64,000 nucleotides of DNA from Trujillonella endophytica (GTDB taxonomy: Bacteria > Actinomycetota > Actinomycetes > Mycobacteriales > Geodermatophilaceae). The stretch is from the NCBI RefSeq assembly GCF_019799905.1, contig NZ_JABGCI010000005.1, positions 1 to 64,000 of the forward strand, in the 5' to 3' direction. Shown one piece after another: positions 17,544-26,819 of this stretch. Positions within the stretch are counted from its first letter, which is position 1. Every line of letters starts with the position of its first letter. The notes beneath the pieces are model-generated. The model was not told the DNA's origin. It did no database searches and worked only from the letters and a program-made list of their open reading frames with translations. Both the position numbers and the translations under genes were made by a program.

Positions 17544-19868
17544 GTGAGCGAGCAGCAGGACAAGTACTACCCGGGTTTCGAGGGACGGATCGAGCGACTG
17601 CTCAGCGAGTCCACGCCGTGGTGGCCACCGCGGCAAGAGGCTCCGCAGGGAGCACCGAACGTCGTCGTCATGCTGTGCGACGACCTGGGGTTCTCGGACC
17701 TGGGGTGCTACGGCTCGGAGATCGAGACGCCGAACCTCGACCGGCTGGCGCAGGGCGGCGTCCGGTACACGAACTTCCACGTCACGCCGCTGTGCTCGCC
17801 CACGCGCGCCTCGCTGCTGACGGGTGTCAACCCGCACCGCGCCGGCCTGGCGTCGGTCGGTGGCGACATCGGGTTCCCCGGCCAGGCCGGTGAGTTGTCG
17901 GACACGGTGGTGACGGCCGCCGAGGCGCTGCGGGCCAACGGCTACTCGACGTTCATGGTCGGCAAGTGGCACCTCAACAACACCGCCGACCTGATGGACG
18001 GCGGGTCGAAGGCCTCGTGGCCGCTGCAGCGGGGCTTCGACCAGTACTACGGCTTCTCGGACACCGTCGGTTTCACCAACCTGCACCATCCGCACCGGCT
18101 GCAGCAGGACAACAGCGTCGTGGAGATCGACGAGTACCCCGAGGGGTACTACTTCAACGACGACATCACCGACCGCAGCATCAAGATGATCCGGCAGTCG
18201 AAGTCGGCCAACCCCGAGAAGCCGTTCTTCCTGTACTTCGCGCACGGGGCCGTGCACGGCCCGCTGCACGCCAAGCCGGAGGACATCGCCAAGTACGAGG
18301 GCCGCTACGACCGCGGGTGGGACGTCGTCCGCGAGGAGCGCTTCGCCAAGCAGAAGGAACTCGGCCTCGTCGACGAGGGCACGGAGCTGCCCGAGCGCAA
18401 CCGCGAACCCTGGTACGACGTGCAACCGTGGGACGCCTTCGACGAGCGAACCCAGAAGTACCTCGCCCGGCACATGGAGGTGTACGCCGGGATGGTCGAC
18501 AACATCGACCAGAACGTCGGCCGCCTCCTCGACGCCCTCGAGGACATCGGCCAGCTCGACAACACGATCATCCTGTTCCTGTCGGACAACGGCGCCTCGC
18601 GCGAGGGCGGCGAGTTCGGCTCGACGGAGTACCTGCGCACCGTCGCCGGCGTCTTCGCGAACGCGATGAAGACCGAGGTCACCGAGCGGGACTTCGCGCG
18701 GCAGGACCTGCTGGGCGGGCCGCAGATGCTCAACCACTACCCGTGGGGCTGGGCGATGGTGGGCAACACGCCGTTCCGGCTGTACAAGTCCACGACGTTC
18801 GCCGGCGGGCACCAGGTCCCGTGCATCGTCTCCTGGCCCGAGGGCCTGCAGGGCGAGGGCGGCATCCGGCGGCAGTACACCCACGTGACCGACGTGCTGC
18901 CCACCATCCTCGACCTGATCGGCGGGACGGCTCCCACAGAGCGCAACGGCCACCCGGCCGAGCCGATGAACGGCGTGAGCTTCAAGGACACGCTCTACGA
19001 CGAGAAGGCCCCGACCGTGCACGGCGAGCAGTACCAGGAGATCAACGGCCACCGCTCCTACATCCGGGACGGCTGGGAGGCGGTCACCTTCCACTACCGG
19101 ACCGACGAGTACAGCGACCGGGAGTGGCAGCTCTTCAACATCACCGAGGACCCCACGCAGATCCACGATCTCTCCACCCAGGAGCCGGAGAAGGTCGCGG
19201 AGCTGGCCGCCGCCTGGGATCAGGCGGCATGGGAGAACCGGGTGTTCCCACTGCCCGACGGCGGAGGGTTCCCCAAGTTCCGGATGGGGCCGGACATGAT
19301 CCCGCCGCAGGGCCCGCTCGTGATCCGGCGGGACCAGCACACGCTGGACCCCTACCGGTCCAAGACGCTCATCCGCGGCCGCGCGTTCACCATCACGATC
19401 CCGATCACCATGGCGGCCGAGGACCAGGGGGTCCTGGTGGCACACGGGGACCAGGGTGGCGGCTACAACGTCTACGTCGAATCCGGGCGGCTGTGGTTCA
19501 CGCACAACGCCTACGGCAACGTGACGCTGCTCGACGGCGGGGAGCTGGAGCCGGGCGACCAGGTCGTCGAGGTCTACGTCGGCCTGGGCGAGCAGCGGTT
19601 CTGGACCGTCGAGCTGGCCGTGGACGGGGTCGTGGTGGCCAAGTCCTCGGACCCGCTCCCGACGCTGGACATCATGGCCCCGCTGGAGGGAATCGACGTC
19701 GGCATCGACCGCCGGTCGCCGGTGAACTGGGCGCTGTACGAGCGGCACCGCTCGTTCCCATTCACCGGTGTCGTCGACAAGGTCACCTACAGCCCAGGCG
19801 CGAGCAGCCTGGCGCACGCGGAACGTGTCCACGCGGAGGTCCGCGAGGCCAACCGGAAGTTCGAGTAG
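17544..19868 (+). CDS. Type I sulfatase (arylsulfatase family), sulfatase 2
   Basis: The 774-residue protein has PLCSPTRASLLTG with the formylglycine Cys at about residue 84, LCDDLGF, LSDNGAS and GKWHL, and a C-terminal beta-rich extension like sulfatase 1. The two proteins are clear paralogues but differ in many loops, so they may prefer different esters. GTG 17544 has GGAGAGG upstream; a GTG at 17463 overlapping the SDR stop codon as GTGA is the alternative. No export signal is visible. It is last in the SDR-sulfatase pair and is followed by a hairpin. Confidence 0.93.
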   Translation: MSEQQDKYYPGFEGRIERLLSESTPWWPPRQEAPQGAPNVVVMLCDDLGFSDLGCYGSEIETPNLDRLAQGGVRYTNFHVTPLCSPTRASLLTGVNPHRAGLASVGGDIGFPGQAGELSDTVVTAAEALRANGYSTFMVGKWHLNNTADLMDGGSKASWPLQRGFDQYYGFSDTVGFTNLHHPHRLQQDNSVVEIDEYPEGYYFNDDITDRSIKMIRQSKSANPEKPFFLYFAHGAVHGPLHAKPEDIAKYEGRYDRGWDVVREERFAKQKELGLVDEGTELPERNREPWYDVQPWDAFDERTQKYLARHMEVYAGMVDNIDQNVGRLLDALEDIGQLDNTIILFLSDNGASREGGEFGSTEYLRTVAGVFANAMKTEVTERDFARQDLLGGPQMLNHYPWGWAMVGNTPFRLYKSTTFAGGHQVPCIVSWPEGLQGEGGIRRQYTHVTDVLPTILDLIGGTAPTERNGHPAEPMNGVSFKDTLYDEKAPTVHGEQYQEINGHRSYIRDGWEAVTFHYRTDEYSDREWQLFNITEDPTQIHDLSTQEPEKVAELAAAWDQAAWENRVFPLPDGGGFPKFRMGPDMIPPQGPLVIRRDQHTLDPYRSKTLIRGRAFTITIPITMAAEDQGVLVAHGDQGGGYNVYVESGRLWFTHNAYGNVTLLDGGELEPGDQVVEVYVGLGEQRFWTVELAVDGVVVAKSSDPLPTLDIMAPLEGIDVGIDRRSPVNWALYERHRSFPFTGVVDKVTYSPGASSLAHAERVHAEVREANRKFE

Positions 19869-19879
19869 CCGGTCCGTCA

Positions 19880-19908
19880 CGGGCCCCGTGGCGGCGCCGC
19901 GGGGCCCG
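19880..19908 (+). terminator. Terminator after sulfatase 2
   Basis: CGGGCCCCG (19880-19888) pairs with CGGGGCCCG (19900-19908) in a perfect 9-bp stem, 11 bases after the stop codon. Confidence 0.65.
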
Positions 19909-20031
19909 CGGGGGCGGTGTGTCGAGGGGGCGGCCTGGCCCGACTCGCGTCGAGTCCGGTGGACGGAGTCAACCCAGGCCCGGCGGAGCGTCCGGTCGTG
20001 ATGCCCGGTACATGGGAGAGGAGGCGGCGGG

Positions 20032-20412
20032 GTGGATCTGGTCGAGGTGTTCCAAGCGCTCAGTCATCCTGTCCGACGTCAGCTGCTACGACAGCTCCCC
20101 CCGCACGGGGAGTTGTCCCGAGAGCGGTTGAAGGAGATCTCGGATCAGTCGGCGAGCAATCTGACGCAGCACATCAAGGTCCTCAAGAGGGCTCGCTTGA
20201 TAAGCGCCCGGAAGTGCGGCAACAGTCGCTTCTACTCCCTCCGGCGCGACACCGTCCTGGATCTGCAGCGCACATTGGCGACTCTTGCGCAGGCGCCGCC
20301 CCGAGCTCAGGGGGATCGCGCCAACGGTCCCGGGGGGCACGACGATGCAGAGACGCGCCTCGACCGCCCTCGAGACGCGCCCAGTGAGCGCCAAGCCCGC
20401 CAACACCGCTAG
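20032..20412 (+). CDS. ArsR/SmtB-like winged-helix regulator
   Basis: The 126-residue protein has the winged helix of ArsR regulators at residues 1-80 (FQALSHPVRRQLLRQL, SASNLTQHIKVLKRARLI and a short wing), then a polar tail of about 40 residues with no obvious fold. No metal-binding cysteine cluster is seen, so it is not an obvious metal sensor. GTG 20032 has GGAGAGGAGG upstream. It marks the edge of the dense sulfatase region; the next 2 kb hold only remnants, so its former target may be lost. Confidence 0.8.
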   Translation: MDLVEVFQALSHPVRRQLLRQLPPHGELSRERLKEISDQSASNLTQHIKVLKRARLISARKCGNSRFYSLRRDTVLDLQRTLATLAQAPPRAQGDRANGPGGHDDAETRLDRPRDAPSERQARQHR

Positions 20413-22488
20413 CTGATCAGTGCGCTATCGACGCGATCACCCTCCTGCTCCGACGGCTACACGACCGGCGAGACGCGCTGCACGACACCGGCGGCGCCCT
20501 GCTCGTCTGACGCACGGGCCCCTGCCAGTCGGCCGGCTGCTGCTGTCCTGGGCCCGAGGCCAAGCACGGGTCCCAAGCCGCCGAAGCCGGCAACGCTGCG
20601 TGACCGGGGTAGCGAACTTGGGCGCTGCCACCGGTCCTGCTGCCCGGAGGGGAGACCACACCAGGCTCCGCGCCTCCGGGGCTCAGGACAAGGCAACCAG
20701 CAGTCCGTGGACTAGTCGCTCTCGAGGGTTGACCACCGGGCTGCTCATCCTCGCGGCCGAAGCTGCCTTCGAGCGGCTCGGCGTCAACACGGCCATGCCC
20801 GCCGCGGCCGCCGAGCTCGGCGGGCGCGCCCTCTACGGGTGGGTGACCACCGCCTTGACGTCACCAACGTCATCGGGCCAGCCGTCGCCGGCCCGCTGTT
20901 CGACGCTCCTGTACTTCGCCAGTCCTTCTGACGTAGAGGTCTGGCAGAAGGTCAGCCTGCCTGGCCCGCTTCGGCAAGGAGCCCTCGCGGTCCGCCCGGA
21001 CTCGCGCAGGAGTAGGCGGGAGCACCCGCTGTGCGATCGGCACACGGCGACGCGCACGGCGGCGGAGCGCCTGAATTCGGTCCCTCCTCGCTCGCCCGAT
21101 CCGGCGGTCCTATGCCACGGAGGCCTCAAGGCATAGGGCAGTCCGCTCGAACGCCGACACCCGCCGATCACGCGGTTCGTCCGGGCCGAGAGGACGCCTG
21201 GCCATGTCGCGCAGTGTCGCGTTACGGAACTGACTCGACCAGCCCAGGGCGGGCAGGAGTTACCGATCCAGGCGTCCCCGCTCACACTCGGACGGAAAGC
21301 CGTCGTCCGCATGTCTTCCCCACCCATGACCAGTGCTACGGCGCCGCTGGGCCCCGTCACTCAGGCCGGCATGCTCCGCCACCCCGGCCCCCCACGCATG
21401 CAACGTCCCGCGGCGCTCGCGACAACAGCTCGAGCCGGCTCCGCGGAGGCGCGCCGCGACTTCGGAACTCCACACCACCTGCCCGACCGACGACGCCGAC
21501 CCCCCGTACCGGACTCCACCGCCGCACGCCTCTCGTCGACCGGTGAGAGTCGTCTCCACCGGCACCGATTCGTCAAGATCGCCAGGCATCACAGACCCGT
21601 GAACAGGTGAGTTGCAGGCGCGCGTCAGCGCGTCCGGGCGTCAGCCCGGGGAACCACCAGGTCAGGCGCGGCAGGAGCACGACTGGAGCGAGCGCCGCCG
21701 CCCAGCTGTGAACGAGGACGGACGTTGGCAGCACAGGAGGACCTGTCGCCGACCCCTACGACGGGCCGGCGAGGAGCTTGGGTCGCATGGACTTGAACCC
21801 CTCCTCCCGCAGCGGCGGCAGTGCGGTGTCCGGAGGGCCCTCTGCCAGGACACAGACCCACGCGCTCTACGGCAGCAATCAGAAGGCACCCGAGGGCCCC
21901 GCGCCATACACCTCTACGGGCTCACCCGCACCAATGTGACACGACGTCGCCGGACACCAGAGAGGTTCTCATCGGCAGAGGCAGCGATCAAGATCGCAAA
22001 GGGTTACACCTCTTGCACCGGCGGACCTGCGCTTTTGCGGCCGCTCCGACGGCAGAGGCTTTCCGATGCATGGGACCTAGCGCCCAACTCGTGGTGACGA
22101 GTTCCGGCGGGTGCGCCGAACGCTGCTCGCGCCAGCACCCGAAGCTGGGAGCCACCGGCGGTGATCGTGCCGCGAGTTGCTGTTCACGCTCGCAGACTTG
22201 AGGCAGATCCTGCAGCTGACTGGCGCTCACCAGAGAACCTTCTGACTCGCGTCGGCGCGCAAGCTTCAGCGTCCAGTCGAACGGTCTCTGTATGCCGCCG
22301 CAAGGAGAAGCGCGGCGGCACCATGGCCAATCCCTCGCCGGCCGACCTGGGAACCGGCGCGCAGGCGACCGCGCACTCCGGGGATCAACCGAACACTGGC
22401 GAACGTGCGACAGGCCCATCGGTGAAGCGTCGTCACCGGAGCGCCGAACGCTCGACGAGCTCGAATGTCCCGAGCTTCTCCGTTCCAG
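20413..22488. other. 2-kb region without an intact gene
   Basis: Frames here are short, overlap on both strands and lack coding-type third-base bias. Apart from the MFS fragment at 20731-20932 I recognise nothing. A 62-codon frame beginning at 22323 is too weak to call. The lower and uneven GC and absence of signals suggest decayed or inserted DNA. Confidence 0.6.
20731..20932 (+). pseudogene. Remnant of an MFS transporter N-terminal region
   Basis: One frame reads TGLLILAAEAAFERLGVNTA and then MPAAAAELGGRALYGWVTTA, which matches the first helix and following loop of actinobacterial multidrug MFS transporters (FEALAVxTAMPxxAxELGGxxLYGW). It then needs a frameshift near 20855 to continue as DVTNVIGPAVAGPLFD, which resembles the next part of helix 2. 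Nothing of the remaining transporter follows. It is a decayed fragment. Confidence 0.6.
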
Positions 22489-22866
22489 CTAGTCCCCAGC
22501 GCCCTGGATAGCGAACAGCTCGATGAGGCCGGTCACCTCCAAGGCGCGGGTCACCGCCCGGGTGGTGGCGATCAGCTGGAGTGGGATGCCGCGAGCGTTG
22601 GCCCCCTTCTGTGTTTCCACGAGAGCGGCCAGGCCGGCCGAGCCGAGGAACTGCACACCCGACAGGTCAATGACCAGCTGCGGGCGACCAAGTTTCAGTT
22701 GACTGTCCAACGCCGACCGGAGCAGCGGCGCAGTGTATGCGTCAATGTCTCCAGTGGCCGACACGGTGACCGCGCCGTCCTGTTCCACCCGGGTGGACAC
22801 ACTCAGCATGTCGTCGAAGGCGCCGGCCACGGTGGTGGTCCGGGCAGGCAGGTCCGATGTGGTCAC
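22489..22866 (-). CDS. STAS-domain protein (anti-sigma factor antagonist type)
   Basis: The 125-residue protein is a single STAS domain: VSATGDIDAYTAPLLRSAL, then VIDLSGVQFLGSAGLAALVE, in which the Ser of LGSAGL is the usual phosphorylated site of SpoIIAA/RsbV-type antagonists. Such proteins release a sigma factor by binding its anti-sigma kinase. GTG 22866 has GGGGAG eight bases upstream. No anti-sigma or sigma gene is nearby, so its partner is elsewhere. It is an isolated intact gene in a gene-poor region. Confidence 0.85.
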   Translation of the reverse strand: MTTSDLPARTTTVAGAFDDMLSVSTRVEQDGAVTVSATGDIDAYTAPLLRSALDSQLKLGRPQLVIDLSGVQFLGSAGLAALVETQKGANARGIPLQLIATTRAVTRALEVTGLIELFAIQGAGD

Positions 22867-23386
22867 CTGCAACGCTCCCCTCTGGCGGTCGACGGGCGGC
22901 GGACCGCCGCCGATACGTCGTCGCTGCACCGGTGCTTCTCTGCCGCGAGGTCATCCGGATGCAGCCATTGGCTCGACGTGTCCGACGCTCTGGACACCGT
23001 CCTCGTGACTTACCGCCGCCACCCATACGTGCGCAACGGATCGTTCGAGTACCAGCGCTGAGCGCGCGTCCGGCGACACATCCGCAACGGCTGGATCCCT
23101 TGAGCACCGACTCCGATGAGGCCTGAAGGACGACCGGAGGAGCCCCCCGGGCCGCAAGGGTGCGCACAGTCGCCAACGGAGCTGGCAGGACCATTAGCCG
23201 GCGCATCCGGCGAGCGGCGGCCGTCAGCGTCCCGGCGGATCTGGAGGACCGACTGGAGGACCCCTGTAGCCGCGCCTACGTCGCGGAAGGGCTACTGGAG
23301 AAGACCTGGAGGCCTGTCCCCCACCGTCGTCGTCAATGACGGCTGCCGCATCAGGCCGGCAAGGCCCATGCAACGGAGGAGGCCCG
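22867..23386. other. Intergenic region, no gene supported
   Basis: Frames on both strands are arginine-rich shadows without ribosome sites. A minus-strand frame starting at 23206 has a plausible first 35 codons but then runs through the STAS gene, so I do not call it. Confidence 0.4.
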
Positions 23387-23626
23387 GTGAACCTGGACGA
23401 CTTGCGGGCGAGCCAGGCCGCCGTCGTGACGGTCGCCCAGGCGGCATCGGTCTTGAGCGTCGACGTGCGCACGGTGAGTCGGGCCATCGAGAACGGCGAG
23501 CTGCCCGCCTTCAGACTGGGCCGGCGAGTGCTGATTCCCCGCTTGCCGCTGCTCGCGGCGCTGGGCGTCCAAAGCGATGACGTGCAGGTGCACGGGTGGA
23601 TCGACGACCGGGGCATGGGCGACTGA
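23387..23626 (+). CDS. Small excisionase-like helix-turn-helix DNA-binding protein
   Basis: The 79-residue protein has the MerR/excisionase-type winged helix VTVAQAASVLSVDVRTVSRA, then IENGELPAFRLGRRVLIPR, the pattern of Xis-like proteins that bind att sites or plasmid control regions. GTG 23387 has GGAGGAGG just upstream. No integrase gene is found nearby, so it could be left over from an integrated element or could act as a small regulator. A large inverted repeat and a tRNA-3'-end-like sequence lie 200-320 bases downstream, which fits the mobile-element reading. Confidence 0.75.
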   Translation: MNLDDLRASQAAVVTVAQAASVLSVDVRTVSRAIENGELPAFRLGRRVLIPRLPLLAALGVQSDDVQVHGWIDDRGMGD

Positions 23627-23829
23627 TCAGCGGCTCTACACTTGGTATCACGGTAAGTATCGCGGACGTCGTTGACGTTGCCGCAGGTCAGCGCCGCGCG
23701 CTCGAGTATCCGATCGACGCGCGAGCAGCTCCACCCCCTGCTGCTCTAGGTCGGCCGTGGCCGACGTCCCATTCCCTGCTCGTGATACCCCGGTGATACC
23801 GCCGAGGGCGCATCTAGCGGTATTCAGAC

Positions 23830-23871
23830 GCATTTTGTGGCGGTAGGCGATCTTGGCCTACGCCCAAATGC
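23830..23871. repeat. Long imperfect inverted repeat (stem-loop)
   Basis: GCATTT, GGC and GTAGGC on the left pair in order with GCCTAC, GCC and AAATGC on the right, around the 7-base loop GATCTTG with only small bulges. That is about 15 pairs. It is not a tRNA, since the loop lacks the U33 position and there is no flanking cloverleaf. It may be a terminator or a site from an integrated element. Confidence 0.6.
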
Positions 23872-23899
23872 GCAGCTCAGGGCCTCAAGAGGTATCTGG

Positions 23900-23970
23900 A
23901 TGCGTATTCCGATCTGGGAGTTCAAGTCCCCCCTCGGACACTCAGGAGTGGGCTGCTGCCCACCTCCCAG
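23900..23970 (+). repeat. Dispersed intergenic repeat, copy A (tRNA-3'-end-like)
   Basis: It contains TGCGTAT, GAGTTCAAGTC, CCCCCCTCGGACA and a hairpin GTGGGC-TGCT-GCCCAC (23948-23963). GTTCAAGTC followed by a C-run and TCGGACA resembles a tRNA T-arm and acceptor end, but the T-stem has a mismatch and no tRNA body precedes it. Confidence 0.6.
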
Positions 23971-24320
23971 GCCTGAACCAGATCCCTGCGGATACACAGT
24001 CGGCCACGGTGCCGGGCGACCCGGGCACGGTCACCATCCCGTCGGACCGGGCCGGATGCCGTCCCGATCCCGCGGCTGGCCGTCGCTCCGATGCATTGTG
24101 GCGGGCAGAGCGGGCGCATCTGGCCGGGCTGAGGGGCGGCGAACGCCGTACGGCCAACGCCCGGGCGTGACGTGTCCACGGAGGAGTGCACTGGGGCGGG
24201 CGCATGCACTGCGCCGGCCCGGCGGACGAGGGAGGACCGCCTCCAACAGCTCAGTTCGACGCACTCTGCCTCTCACGGAGGTTCAGGACAAGGTAGCCGC
24301 CATGGTCGCGGTGCCGCCTG

Positions 24321-25175
24321 CTAGTTCCGGTTGAGGCCGTACTGCCGGGTGAGGAGCGCCCGCTTGTAATGAGCCTCTGCCGCGTCGACCTCAGCGGTGG
24401 TCGCAGTCGGGCCGAACACACGCAGGATGCTGAAGATGAAGTGCCGATGGTGAGTCACGTCGACCTCTGCCAGTTCGCGAAGCGCGACGTTGCCGCCGTG
24501 GCCGTCGCGGGCGTACGCGCTCCACCGACCCAGAAGGCGCTCCGTGCCGTCCGCCTTCCCGACGTACAGCTCGCCGCTGCTGGTGTCTGCGACGAGGTAG
24601 ACGCCCTGGACGGCGGCGAGCGCTGTCCTCCACTCCGCGTATCGCGAGTCCTCAGCAAGCGCTAACAGCTCATCGTGCGTGATGAGGACGTTGTCGAAGC
24701 CCGGGAACGGCACGCGGGCAGGGTCGGCGATCTCGACCACCGGCATCTGCTCGGCCTTCCCGCCTGCCTTGGCCCAGTTGATCGTGTCGTTCGACCACTC
24801 GATGACAAGCCGGTTCCGAAGCGACGCGAGAACGTCGGATGAGTGGAGATCGAAGTACCGCAGGACGTCGGTCCTCTCGGCGAGAACTTCACCCCTGTTC
24901 TCGTACGCCGCGAGGAAGCGGGACCGCCGCTTGCCATCCGCCATGAAGTTGAGCCACAAGGCAGGTGGATCCCTTGGGATCTTGCTCTGCCGGAGCGCCT
25001 GGGCTCGGGAATAGGTGAGGACGTTCTCGACCGTGGCGTCTTGCGGGCCGGTGAGGCCGTCTGCGCCGTAGGTATGCCGGACGAGGAGCACGTCGTCCGT
25101 CGCGACGCCCGCCACGCTCAGCAGGTCTGCGAGGCTCAGGTCACCGTGCAACGAGGACGCCTCGGTTGGTTGCAT
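24321..25175 (-). CDS. GIY-YIG nuclease family protein
   Basis: The 284-residue protein has a C-terminal GIY-YIG domain: GVYLV at about 191-195, LYVGKADG at about 203-210, an Arg on the following helix (LLGRWSAY) and a candidate metal Glu at about 267. The first 185 residues form a separate domain of unknown type with no motif I know; it contains NRLVIEWSNDTINWAKAG. This two-part layout occurs in stand-alone GIY-YIG proteins of phage- or island-borne DNA. ATG 25175 is the start. No restriction or methylase partner is adjacent. Confidence 0.8.
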   Translation of the reverse strand: MQPTEASSLHGDLSLADLLSVAGVATDDVLLVRHTYGADGLTGPQDATVENVLTYSRAQALRQSKIPRDPPALWLNFMADGKRRSRFLAAYENRGEVLAERTDVLRYFDLHSSDVLASLRNRLVIEWSNDTINWAKAGGKAEQMPVVEIADPARVPFPGFDNVLITHDELLALAEDSRYAEWRTALAAVQGVYLVADTSSGELYVGKADGTERLLGRWSAYARDGHGGNVALRELAEVDVTHHRHFIFSILRVFGPTATTAEVDAAEAHYKRALLTRQYGLNRN

Positions 25176-25825
25176 GATCGAAACCTACGGGCCGCGCCAG
25201 GATGGGAAAGGCCCTGCATGGCTGCGCGCGCTGCGCATCCCTGGGAAGGCGAGGACGCGCTCTTGGCGGGGCGGGTGCGATCAGCTGGCGCCGGTGCTTC
25301 GAGGGGCTGCTTGGACAACCCGACGGTGCCGCCCCTGGCGGCCCCCAGCAGGCCTGTGCCACATGTTCTCCCGTGTACGGATCTGGTTGGTTCGGCCTCG
25401 CGCTTGGGAAGCCTTTCCCGCTCGCAGGTTCGTCCCGCGTCCTCAGCTGCTTAGCTGGGTGACAGGCGTGTGCGGAAGTGCTGTGTCCCCCCTCGGACAC
25501 AGAAGCGACGGGCCCGCAGCTGCCTGCTGCGGGCCCTCGTTCCGGCGCGTCGTCCCTCTCGCGGCACCACGACGGCGGTTTCATGGAGCAGGTGCTCGCC
25601 AACCGCACCCGCCTGACACGCCGTTACCGAGCGGGAGCGGGCAGGAATGCACCGCCGAGACACCCCCCGCGGCCGACGCGCAATTGGCCGGCGTCCGCGA
25701 CATGGGTTCCGAGACAAACCCGTGCGGTTTAGGGTCCCGCCCGACGCCGACGGCCGAGAGGGAGCCTCCTGACGCGTTCGCTCGGCGTCTTCCGACAAAG
25801 GTGCGGGTACCCCGAGGAGATCGAC
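25176..25825. other. Intergenic region with repeat copy B
   Basis: No gene is supported. The only clear feature is repeat copy B with its long hairpin at 25468-25537. Confidence 0.5.
25468..25537 (+). repeat. Dispersed intergenic repeat, copy B, with strong hairpin
   Basis: GTGTGCGGAAGTGC (identical to copy E) is followed by CCCCCCTCGGACAC and then a perfect 11-bp stem, GGGCCCGCAGC (25510-25520) with GCTGCGGGCCC (25526-25536), loop TGCCT. The hairpin looks like a rho-independent terminator. Confidence 0.75.
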
Positions 25826-26362
25826 ATGAGGATGAGGAAGCATGCCACCGTCGCGTTGGCCGGTACGGCATCCCTGATCGCGGGCTTGGCGCTGTGGCCG
25901 TCCGCGGCCTCGGCCACCGGCGATGGCTCCGGGCCGTCCCACAGCGACGTCCTGGAGGGCGAGTTCGTGTCGGAGCGGATCGAGGAGACATTCGTGGACC
26001 ACAACGGGGACTCGCTTCCGGCGCTGGGCGACCAGCTCGCCTACACCAACAGCAGCACCGGGACGTTCGGTGCAGCGACCGACCACGGGTTGTGCGTCTT
26101 CCACCAGGTGGACCTGACCGCTGACAGCGCAACCCTCCACTGCACCTCGACCACGGAAGGGGCGAACGGCTCGCTCACTGCGCAGGGCACCGCACGTGTC
26201 CGTCTCACATCTCCGGACCTGCTCGAGGAAGCCCACTGGGCCATCACCGGTGGTACGGGCGCATTCAGCGGGGCCACGGGCGAAGTTCACATCACTCGGT
26301 TCGAGGGCGACGGGCTGGACTTCAAGAGTTTCGGCACGCTGCGTATCGTCCTCGACAGATGA
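25826..26362 (+). CDS. Secreted protein with allene-oxide-cyclase-like/dirigent-like barrel
   Basis: The 178-residue protein starts with a signal peptide (RMRKHATVALAGTASLIAGL, then a probable cleavage after ASA near residue 30). The mature part has GDQLAYTNSSTGTFG, a mid-strand GTARVRLTS and AHWAITGGTGAFSGATGEV, the pattern of small beta-barrel proteins of the dirigent/allene oxide cyclase type found secreted in actinobacteria. Their activity in bacteria is not established. ATG 25826 has GAGGAG upstream. It stands alone between two repeat copies, B and C. Confidence 0.75.
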   Translation: MRMRKHATVALAGTASLIAGLALWPSAASATGDGSGPSHSDVLEGEFVSERIEETFVDHNGDSLPALGDQLAYTNSSTGTFGAATDHGLCVFHQVDLTADSATLHCTSTTEGANGSLTAQGTARVRLTSPDLLEEAHWAITGGTGAFSGATGEVHITRFEGDGLDFKSFGTLRIVLDR

Positions 26363-26622
26363 GGTGGGGATCGGTCGCCGGGAAAGCGGCGACCGGTGAT
26401 CCCGGCTGGCGCACACTCCCGCATGCCCGAGTCGCGACGCATAACGGTCGATCCGCCAGAAGCTCGCTACGCCGATCGGGGAGCCATCGGTAGGACGACG
26501 GCGGAGCTGGGTGTCCCCGGTGCACATCTGGCATTGGCGTGAAAGATCGTCTCTCGGCAGCCCTTACCCGGGACGTTCCGGAGCCCCGTCCTCGCGCGAC
26601 CGTCAGTGACACGGCGCGAGCC

Positions 26623-26677
26623 GTGTGCGTATGCAGCGAGTCGCCCCTCGGACACCACGAAGTGGGACCTGTCCCAT
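26623..26677 (+). repeat. Dispersed intergenic repeat, copy C
   Basis: GTGTGCGTATGC is followed by GTCGCCCCTCGGACACCAC and by a hairpin GTGGGAC-CT-GTCCCAT (26662-26677, one G-T pair). Confidence 0.7.
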
Positions 26678-26819
26678 TCGCGCAGGCCGGTGACGCACCG
26701 GCCGCACGTCGCAGCCGCCGGCATCCCTGCGGCGCCTCCCCCAGCCGCGACATCGCCAGCGGCATCCCGGCGCACGGTGGACGCCCGCGCAGCGCTGGCC
26801 GCCGCCGTCGGTTCGGGCT

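Larger units (their letters stand above)
23627..24320. other. Intergenic region with stem-loop and repeat copy A
   Basis: No gene is supported. It holds a long inverted repeat at 23830-23871 and the first copy of the dispersed repeat at 23900-23970, both described separately. The rest shows nothing I recognise. Confidence 0.5.

Noticed and set aside
17157..19880. A 907-codon open frame opposite sulfatase 2
   Set aside because: Antisense shadow of a gene with full sulfatase motifs; no domain is recognisable in it.
21775..21815. tRNA-like GGACTTGAACCC on the minus strand
   Set aside because: The T-stem does not pair and no cloverleaf can be built around it.
22323..22511. Possible 62-residue gene
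   Set aside because: Ribosome site is far, codon use is not coding-like, and it overlaps the end of the STAS gene.
22742..23206. Minus-strand frame overlapping the STAS gene
   Set aside because: Most of it is an alternate-frame shadow of the STAS protein, and the rest has no recognisable motif.
23870..23945. Possible tRNA gene
   Set aside because: The T-arm and acceptor-like 3' end are present, but no D-arm, anticodon stem with U33 or matching 5' acceptor strand precedes them. Kept as a repeat copy only.
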